From: Thermococcus guaymasensis DSM 11113 | GTDB taxonomy: Archaea > Methanobacteriota_B > Thermococci > Thermococcales > Thermococcaceae | Assembly: GCF_000816105.1 (NCBI RefSeq) | Contig: NZ_CP007140.1 | Location: 1,514,388 to 1,578,387 of the forward strand | Direction of reading: 5' to 3' | Length of the DNA: 64,000 nt | Part shown: positions 59,134-64,000 of the stretch, one piece after another | Layout of the letters: every line of letters starts with the position of its first letter | Numbering within the stretch: position 1 is the stretch's first letter | Made by a program: the position numbers and the translations under genes | Notes under the pieces: model-generated | Seen by the model: only the letters and a program-made list of their open reading frames with translations | Told to the model about the DNA's origin: nothing | Database searches by the model: none

Positions 59134-59894
59134 TCTTCGGCCTCCATCTCTATGTTCTCCCTTTCGATCCTTCTCTTCTGGCTCTCTTTGGCAGCCTTAA
59201 CCAGCGCCTCGTAGAGGGAGAGCATTTCAGGGAGGAACTGGGGGTTCCACTGGACACCGATATAGAACCCGTCGTCGGATTCGATTGCTTCTGTGACCCC
59301 ATCTATGGAAAATGCCACTGCCCTGAACCCTTCCCCGACTCGCTTTATACCCTGGTGGTGGAAGCTGTTGACGTGGATAAACACCTCGTTAGTGCTGGCG
59401 ACATTGAGTCTGTCTTTAAGGATGTCGTAGAGCTTTGAGGAAGCCTTCAGTCTTATGCTGTGAAGCCGCTGTTCTGGACTTGTCATCGAGGGGTCCCAGT
59501 CGTGCTTTATGCCCTTAGGGATCTCTTTTTCTAGGTCTTGATAGAGTGTCCCATTAGTGGCAACATTCATAACATGCATTCCCCTGCAAACTCCGAGAAC
59601 GGGTATGTCCATTTTGCGTGCTTGTTTAAACAGCCCGATCTCAAACTTGTCCCTCTCGTAGTCAACGTTCCTGATGTGTGGGGAGGGGTCTTCACCGTAG
59701 AAATAGGGGTGCACGTCCGGCCCCTCTGTGAGGAGTATCCCATCGGCTATCTCGGTCACGTCTTTTGGATTCCCAACACCTAGGTGCATTACAGGGATTC
59801 CACCCGCGCGCTCTATGGCCTTAAAATGATAAGGAGCCCATTTTGATTTGGGGTCAGTGAGGTTGCCCACTACTATTACAATAACAGGCTTCAT
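59118..59894 (-). CDS. Class I glutamine amidotransferase-like (peptidase C26) protein, catalytic His/Glu replaced
   Basis: The protein has 258 residues with a PuuD/C26 fold. The nucleophile Cys103 is present (VLGVCRGMHVMN). The usual catalytic motif Q-W-H-P-E is here VQWNPQFLP, so His is Asn217 and Glu is Gln219. Other family parts are intact (TNEVFIHVNSFHHQGIKRV). It may have lost hydrolase activity or use another histidine. It may have a binding role; the substrate is unknown. Confidence 0.85.
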   Translation of the reverse strand: MKPVIVIVVGNLTDPKSKWAPYHFKAIERAGGIPVMHLGVGNPKDVTEIADGILLTEGPDVHPYFYGEDPSPHIRNVDYERDKFEIGLFKQARKMDIPVLGVCRGMHVMNVATNGTLYQDLEKEIPKGIKHDWDPSMTSPEQRLHSIRLKASSKLYDILKDRLNVASTNEVFIHVNSFHHQGIKRVGEGFRAVAFSIDGVTEAIESDDGFYIGVQWNPQFLPEMLSLYEALVKAAKESQKRRIERENIEMEAEDQGTK

Positions 59895-59948
59895 GCCTAC
59901 CCCTCAGTGACAAATAGAAAAAGAGTGTATAAAAAAGTTCTGGAAACT

Positions 59949-61199
59949 TCAGGCCCTCTTGAGCTCTTCTTTAATCGTTTCTGCGAGCCTCCTAACGCCC
60001 TCGCGTATCTTCTCCTCGGGCACGTATGTGAAGTTCAGGCGCATGGTGTTCTTGACATCGCGGTGAGCGAAGAATGCCTCGCCCGGAACATAGGCGACGC
60101 CCTTTGCAACGGCCTTCTCCATCATGAGCTTGGTATCGATGCCCTCTGGCAGGGTGACCCAGATGAACATTCCTCCGTCCGGTTTGGTCCACTCAACGCC
60201 TTCCGGCATGTACTCCTCCAAAGCTTCGAGCATGGCGTCTCTCCTTGGCCTGTAGAACTCTATTATCTTGGGTATGTGCTCGTCGAGGTATCCTCCCTCG
60301 ACGTACTTCCACGCTATGACCTGTCCCAATGTGTTGGCACAGAGGTCAACGGCCTGCTTTGCTATCTCTATTTTCCTTATGAAGTGCGGGTGAGCTGCAA
60401 TCCATCCAAGCCTGAAGCCGGGGGCAAGTATCTTGGAGAACGTTCCAAGGTAGAGGACGCGTCCTTCGTCATCGAAGTGCTTTATCGGTGGGACGGGCTT
60501 ACCGGAGTAGCGGAGTTCACTGTATGGGTTATCTTCAACGATCAGGAAGTCGTACTCCTTAGCAAGTTCTATGAGGTGTTTTCTTCTCTCAAGGCTCATC
60601 GTAACTCCCATGGGGTTCTGGAAGGTGGACACGGTATATACGAACTTAACGCGCTTTCCTGCCCTCTTCAGTTCCTCCAGCTTTTCTTCGAGGATGTCCA
60701 TTCTCATTCCGTCGTGGTCCATGGGGATGCTGACAAACTCCGGTTCATAGTATTTAAAGGCGTTGAGTGCCGCGAGGTACGTGGGGCCCTCAACGATAAC
60801 CACATCGCCTGGGTTTATGAAGACCCTACCGATAAGGTCGAGGGCCTGCTGCGACCCGGCGACCATCATTACTTCGACCTTGCTCATCGGAATATCATAG
60901 CGCTTTTCCATCCACCTCGCGAGGGCAAGGCGGAGAGGGGTAAATCCCTTTGTCGTGCCGTACTGCAGGGCCTTATCGGCGTGTTCTGTCAGGACTTCTT
61001 CAGCGATCTTCTTGATGATGTCTACTGGAAACGTTTCAGGAGCAGGGAGACCACCCGCAAGGCTTATGACATCACTAGTTTCGACAAGCTTTAGGAGCTC
61101 CCTAATCTCTGAAGCCTTCATCTGGAGGGCTTTCTCCGAAAAGAATGACTCAAAGTTTAGGGACCCAGATGCGAGCTTTCTCTCAAGCTTTTCCTGCAT
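59949..61199 (-). CDS. Class I PLP aminotransferase (aminoadipate/kynurenine type)
   Basis: The protein has 416 residues and matches the P. horikoshii PH0207 group (FFSEKALQMKASEIRELLKLVE, LQYGTTKGFTPLRLALARWM). The PLP lysine is in LGTFSKILAPGFRLGW; DNPYSELRYSG supplies the cofactor-binding Asp/Tyr. The substrate range is probably aromatic or long amino acids with 2-oxoglutarate. The ATG at 61199 follows GGGGTGGTAT. Confidence 0.9.
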   Translation of the reverse strand: MQEKLERKLASGSLNFESFFSEKALQMKASEIRELLKLVETSDVISLAGGLPAPETFPVDIIKKIAEEVLTEHADKALQYGTTKGFTPLRLALARWMEKRYDIPMSKVEVMMVAGSQQALDLIGRVFINPGDVVIVEGPTYLAALNAFKYYEPEFVSIPMDHDGMRMDILEEKLEELKRAGKRVKFVYTVSTFQNPMGVTMSLERRKHLIELAKEYDFLIVEDNPYSELRYSGKPVPPIKHFDDEGRVLYLGTFSKILAPGFRLGWIAAHPHFIRKIEIAKQAVDLCANTLGQVIAWKYVEGGYLDEHIPKIIEFYRPRRDAMLEALEEYMPEGVEWTKPDGGMFIWVTLPEGIDTKLMMEKAVAKGVAYVPGEAFFAHRDVKNTMRLNFTYVPEEKIREGVRRLAETIKEELKRA

Positions 61200-61497
61200 G
61201 GATACCACCCCAATGAACATTTAAATTCATCAGTACCAAACTGTACATGGATAACTAGAGCCTAGGAGTTATAAACTTTTCTTTAAATGGCTGTTCTGGT
61301 CTTTCTGTTTGTAAAGCAGAGCTTTGAGGAAATTTTATGGACATGGATTGGATTTTTAATACCTCAAACTCCCAGAACTAACTTGAATGATCAATTTTGA
61401 CTTTTATCTTTCTCAAGCCTCGCCCTTCAGGGCGGGGAGGAGGTCAGTTGAAAATTGAAGAACACGTTATCAGTTTTGTTTCGAGATAGAAGGGTTT
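61200..61497. other. Intergenic region with an IS605-type end
   Basis: The 298 bases contain no supported gene. TATA-like TTATAAACTTTTC lies near 61269, and the only structured element is the hairpin at 61418. The rest is AT-rich. Confidence 0.5.
61418..61447 (+). mobile_element. Second solitary IS200/IS605-type right end (omega-RNA-like)
   Basis: Arms CCTCGCCC and GGGCGGGG around TTCA are followed by AGGAGGTCAG, the same tail as at 32805-32814. The upstream flank (TTTCTC) is also shared by the two copies. No tnpB or tnpA is within the window. The bases after GGTCA would be the guide in a TnpB system. Confidence 0.6.
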
Positions 61498-61584
61498 TGG
61501 CGCCGGGGCAGGGATTTGAACCCTGGCGGGCAAACGCCCACGGACTCTCCAGGCCCGCGCCTTCCCAGGCTAGGCTACCCCGGC
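61498..61584 (-). tRNA. tRNA-Ser (GGA)
   Basis: On the minus strand the acceptor is GCCGGGG/CCCCGGC, anticodon stem CGGGC/GTCCG with loop CTGGAGA, a long class II variable arm (GGGC-GTTT-GCCC), and T arm CAGGG-TTCAAAT-CCCTG. The anticodon GGA reads UCC/UCU. CCA is encoded. It starts 16 bases after the S10 stop with no room for its own promoter, so it is probably cut from the EF-1alpha/S10 transcript. Confidence 0.95.
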
Positions 61585-61600
61585 GCATAAATGAGAGGAA

Positions 61601-61909
61601 TCAGGAGATGAGTTCGATCTCAATGGTGACGTCCTCAGGGACACGGATGCGCATGATCTGGCGCATGGCCCTTTCATCAGCTTCGATGTCGACGAGCCTC
61701 TTGTGAACGCGAAGCTCCCAGCGGTCGAAAGTGGCTGTTCCCTCCCCGTCAGGGCTCTTCCTGGTGGTGATCCTTATCCTCTTGGTGGGAAGAGGTATCG
61801 GACCGCTCATCCTGACACCGGTTCTCTCGGCAATCTGCTTGATCTGGTCGGTGACCTCGTTGAGGGCCTTGATGTTCGTGCTCGCAAGCTTAATCCTAGC
61901 CTTCTGCAT
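61601..61909 (-). CDS. rps10: Ribosomal protein S10
   Basis: The protein has 102 residues with the universal S10 blocks ([54 protein letters not shown]). It is a small-subunit protein at the 30S head. It follows the EF-1alpha gene by 52 bases, with AGGAGGGACGG before the ATG, as in other Thermococcales. Confidence 0.97.
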   Translation of the reverse strand: MQKARIKLASTNIKALNEVTDQIKQIAERTGVRMSGPIPLPTKRIRITTRKSPDGEGTATFDRWELRVHKRLVDIEADERAMRQIMRIRVPEDVTIEIELIS

Positions 61910-61961
61910 TTCCGTCCCTCCTAAAAGTTCAGGGAAGTAAAGGAAAGGTCAGAGAAGGCCT

Positions 61962-63248
61962 TCACTCGGCCTTCTGGATGGAGATAACCATACCGGCAGC
62001 GACGGTCTGGCCCATGTCACGGATAGCGAACCTGCCGAGCTGTGGGATCTCCTTGACCGGCTCGATGACCATGGCCTTGGTCGGCCTGAGGATGACGATG
62101 GCGGAGTCACCGGTCTTGATGAACTGCGGGTTCTCCTCGAGGACGTTACCGGTCCTCGGGTCAAGCTTGGCGAGGAGCTGCTCGAACCTGACGGCAACCT
62201 GGGTGGTGTGGGCGTGGAGAACCGGGGTGTAGCCGACGGTTATTGCAGTCGGGTGGTTGAGGACGATGATCTGGGCCTTGAAGGTGTCCTTCGGCCTGAC
62301 GACGGTCGGCGGGTTGTTGGTGTGTCCGGCAACGTCACCGCGCTTTATGTCGTTCTTACCAACGCCACGGACGTTGAATCCGATATTGTCGCCCGGAAGG
62401 GCTTCCTGGAGCGGCTCGTGGTGCATCTCGATGGACTTGACCTCACCCTGGATCGGCTTGTGGAAGATGGTGCTGGCCGGCTCGAAGATGACGACGTCAC
62501 CGACCTTGAGGATACCGGTCTCGACACGACCGACCGGGACGGTACCGACACCCTTGATGGAGTAAACGTCCTGGATCGGTATCCTGAGCGGCTTGTCGGT
62601 CGGCTTCGGCGGCTCGGGTATCTGGTCGAGGGCCTCGATGAGGGTCGGGCCGTTGTACCAGGGCATCTTGTCGCTCTTCTTAACGACGTTGTCGCCCTCC
62701 CAAGCGCTGATCGGGATGACCGGGAAGTCCTTGTAGCCGAGCATCTTGAGGAGCTTCTCGACCTGAGCCTTGACCTTCTCGAAGACCTTCTGGTCGTAGT
62801 TGACCATGTCCATCTTGTTGACGGCGACGATTATGTGGTTGATACCGAGGGTCCTGGCAAGGAAGGCGTGCTCCTTGGTCTGCGGCATGACACCGTCGGT
62901 GGCGGCGACGACGAGAACTGCCGCGTCAGCCTGGCTGGCACCGGTGATCATGTTCTTAACGAAGTCCCTGTGGCCAGGAGCGTCGATGATGGTGATGTAC
63001 CTGTGCGGGGTCTCGAACTTGGTGTGGGCGACGTCAATGGTGATACCCCTCTCGCGCTCCTCCTTGAGCCTGTCCATGACCCAAGCGAACTTGAAGGACT
63101 TGCCCTTCTCACCCATCTCCTCGAACTTCTTGATGATCTGCTCCGGGATGTTGGCGGTGTCGAAGAGCAGCCTTCCGATGGTGGTGCTCTTTCCGTGGTC
63201 GACGTGGCCTATAAAGACTATATTAACGTGCGGCTTCTCCTTAGCCAT
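61962..63248 (-). CDS. tuf: Translation elongation factor EF-1alpha
   Basis: The protein has 428 residues, the usual Thermococcales length. The P-loop GHVDHGKST is at 14-22, switch regions contain [12 protein letters not shown] and [12 protein letters not shown], and G4 is NKMD. Domains 2 and 3 are complete. It delivers aminoacyl-tRNA to the ribosome and also partners Pelota. The ATG at 63248 has GGAGGTG upstream; codon use is highly biased, as expected for strong expression. Confidence 0.98.
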   Translation of the reverse strand: MAKEKPHVNIVFIGHVDHGKSTTIGRLLFDTANIPEQIIKKFEEMGEKGKSFKFAWVMDRLKEERERGITIDVAHTKFETPHRYITIIDAPGHRDFVKNMITGASQADAAVLVVAATDGVMPQTKEHAFLARTLGINHIIVAVNKMDMVNYDQKVFEKVKAQVEKLLKMLGYKDFPVIPISAWEGDNVVKKSDKMPWYNGPTLIEALDQIPEPPKPTDKPLRIPIQDVYSIKGVGTVPVGRVETGILKVGDVVIFEPASTIFHKPIQGEVKSIEMHHEPLQEALPGDNIGFNVRGVGKNDIKRGDVAGHTNNPPTVVRPKDTFKAQIIVLNHPTAITVGYTPVLHAHTTQVAVRFEQLLAKLDPRTGNVLEENPQFIKTGDSAIVILRPTKAMVIEPVKEIPQLGRFAIRDMGQTVAAGMVISIQKAE

Positions 63249-63272
63249 TTTCAAACACCTCCAGTTTTTGGT

Positions 63273-63303
63273 CTAGTCTCGTTGACTAGGACGGCTTTTT
63301 AAA
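63273..63303 (-). promoter_or_regulatory. EF-1alpha promoter with leader inverted repeat
   Basis: On the minus strand TTTAAAAA (63303-63296) is the TATA box. The start is predicted near 63272-63278, where a 6-bp inverted repeat (CTAGTC and GACTAG around 5 bases, 63273-63289) lies. It may be an operator or the first leader hairpin. Confidence 0.5.
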
Positions 63304-63326
63304 TCTTTCGAACCTCGGCCCCCTCG

Positions 63327-63347
63327 GGCGGGAAACCCGCCTTTTTT
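63327..63347. terminator. GC-rich hairpin with T6 tail upstream of EF-1alpha
   Basis: GGCGGG-AAA-CCCGCC is followed by TTTTTT on the plus strand. An outer set of C and G runs (63318-63355) can extend the stem. No plus-strand gene leads into it. It lies between the carbamoyltransferase and the EF-1alpha promoter, and may separate the two units or stop antisense transcription. Confidence 0.45.
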
Positions 63348-63460
63348 CGGGGGGACCTCACGAGTTCCGTCCATAACTTAAAGAGCGGGTTTAAAAAGTT
63401 AACTAATCGGGTTTGGACTTGAATTTGTCAATTCTGAGTGATGCAAAAGAGGAGAACTCT

Positions 63461-64000
63461 TCAGTGCCCCACAATAGCAAACCCATCAATGACCAGAACG
63501 TCCAGCCCGGCCCTTCTAAAGGTTCTCAGCGCATCTTCTGGAGAGCAGACTATCGGCTCGCCGTGCATGTTGAAGCTCGTGTTCAGGACGGCCCCGATAC
63601 CGGTTCTCCTCTCGAAGGCTTTGATGACTTTGTAATAGCTCGGGTTCACCTCCTTCTTAACCGCCTGGGGCCTCGTCGTGCCGTCAACGTGAACAACGGC
63701 CGGAGCAAGCTCCCTGAAGACGTCGCTGGCGGTGTAGCTCATCGTCATGAACTCGTTCGGCCTGCCTTCAAGGTCTTCGAGGTAGTCTCCTGCCCTCCTC
63801 CAGAGCAGAGAGGGCGCGAAGGGCTGGAAGACGTCCCTCTTTAGCGCCAGATTAAGCCTCTCCTTGACGCTTTCATCGGAAGGGCTGGCTAAAATTGAGC
63901 GGTTGCCTAAAGCCCTCGGCCCGAACTCCATTGCCCCCTGGAAGAAGCCGACGAGCTTTCCCTCGGCAAGAACATCGGCGACAAACTTCTCGTCAACCTC
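63461..64000 (-). CDS. NodU/TobZ-family carbamoyltransferase, C-terminal part
   Basis: The frame runs off the right edge, so about 180 C-terminal residues are visible. The blocks LVGFFQGAMEFGPRALGNRSILA, LKRDVFQPFAPSLL, TRPQAVKKEVNPSYY and VLNTSFNMHGEPIVCSPEDAL are the Carbam_trans_C signature. The enzyme moves a carbamoyl group from carbamoyl phosphate to a sugar or small molecule after ATP activation. The acceptor is unknown here. Confidence 0.92.
   Translation of the reverse strand, partial: EVDEKFVADVLAEGKLVGFFQGAMEFGPRALGNRSILASPSDESVKERLNLALKRDVFQPFAPSLLWRRAGDYLEDLEGRPNEFMTMSYTASDVFRELAPAVVHVDGTTRPQAVKKEVNPSYYKVIKAFERRTGIGAVLNTSFNMHGEPIVCSPEDALRTFRRAGLDVLVIDGFAIVGH

Noticed and set aside
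59907-61094. 395-codon open frame antisense to the class I aminotransferase
   Set aside because: The aminotransferase on the other strand is full length with catalytic motifs; the antisense frame has no recognisable domain.
62208-63302. 364-codon open frame antisense to EF-1alpha
   Set aside because: It is a mirror of a highly codon-biased gene; composition is Val/Leu/Asp-rich with no family features and no ribosome site.

Overview
The window is chromosomal DNA of a hyperthermophilic euryarchaeon of the order Thermococcales, most likely Thermococcus. The evidence is a near-canonical Thermococcales gene set: archaeal EF-1alpha with S10, the cupin-type phosphoglucose isomerase, indolepyruvate:ferredoxin oxidoreductase, PfpI protease, a SnatA-like MarC carrier, Pelota, RNase HII with a PIP box, and an archaeal diadenylate cyclase. 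Promoters have AT-rich TATA elements about 25 bases before the inferred start, ribosome sites are of the GGTGAT/GGAGGTG type, and tRNA genes encode CCA. Genes are tightly packed, with many 1-35 base overlaps. No rRNA, CRISPR array, complete insertion sequence or replication origin is visible.

Layout. 1-8.9 kb: end of a DUF1998 helicase, a decayed archaeal ATPase gene, YigZ/IMPACT, HAD and PAP2 proteins, tRNA-Thr(CGT), a DUF2240 protein, nicotinamidase, a large membrane permease and a DUF4152 nuclease-like protein. 8.9-15.5 kb: iorA without iorB, small membrane proteins, then one operon of three tandem DUF2178 membrane proteins, a small XRE repressor, a membrane protein and an ABC-2 exporter, preceded by two abutting perfect palindromes. 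15.5-18.5 kb: initiator tRNA-Met, both subunits of phosphomevalonate dehydratase (archaeal mevalonate pathway) and a site-2 protease.

18.5-30 kb: an AT-richer stretch with two tiny class III signal-peptide (pilin-like) proteins, two very large GT-C-type membrane proteins, HEAT, CYTH, Lrp and UbiX proteins, diadenylate cyclase, an exported protein and a sugar-phosphate nucleotidylyltransferase. 30-33 kb: feoA-feoB-feoC iron uptake with two matching dyad operators flanking the TATA box, then a solitary IS200/IS605-type end. 32.9-43 kb: a PP-loop/AIR-synthase-like pair, Pelota, a broken relBE module, prolidase, a methyltransferase, a protein-mannosyltransferase-like protein, RNase HII and a metal ABC transporter.

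43-54.5 kb: a frameshifted small gene, a TPR protein, RNase Z-TraB-KH-M50 cluster, phosphoglucose isomerase, alanine aminotransferase, a candidate C/D box guide RNA, a BlaI-like regulator next to an M48 peptidase, dCMP deaminase, a HAD-glycosyltransferase fusion with its DUF2304 partner, an Lrp regulator, TyrRS and PfpI. 54.5-64 kb: PspC-like and CitG-like proteins, a DUF1884 protein (probable family 4 mini-encapsulin), MarC, OsmC, radical SAM, a C26 amidotransferase lacking its catalytic His/Glu, a class I aminotransferase, a second solitary IS605-type end, the EF-1alpha-S10-tRNA-Ser unit, and the end of a NodU-type carbamoyltransferase.

Best leads: the tandem-palindrome exporter operon, the two tnpB-less IS605 ends (possible orphan guide RNAs), the C/D RNA, the mini-encapsulin candidate, the PP-loop/PurM-like pair and the BlaI-M48 pair. 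Start codons were chosen from ribosome sites and overlaps and are inferences.
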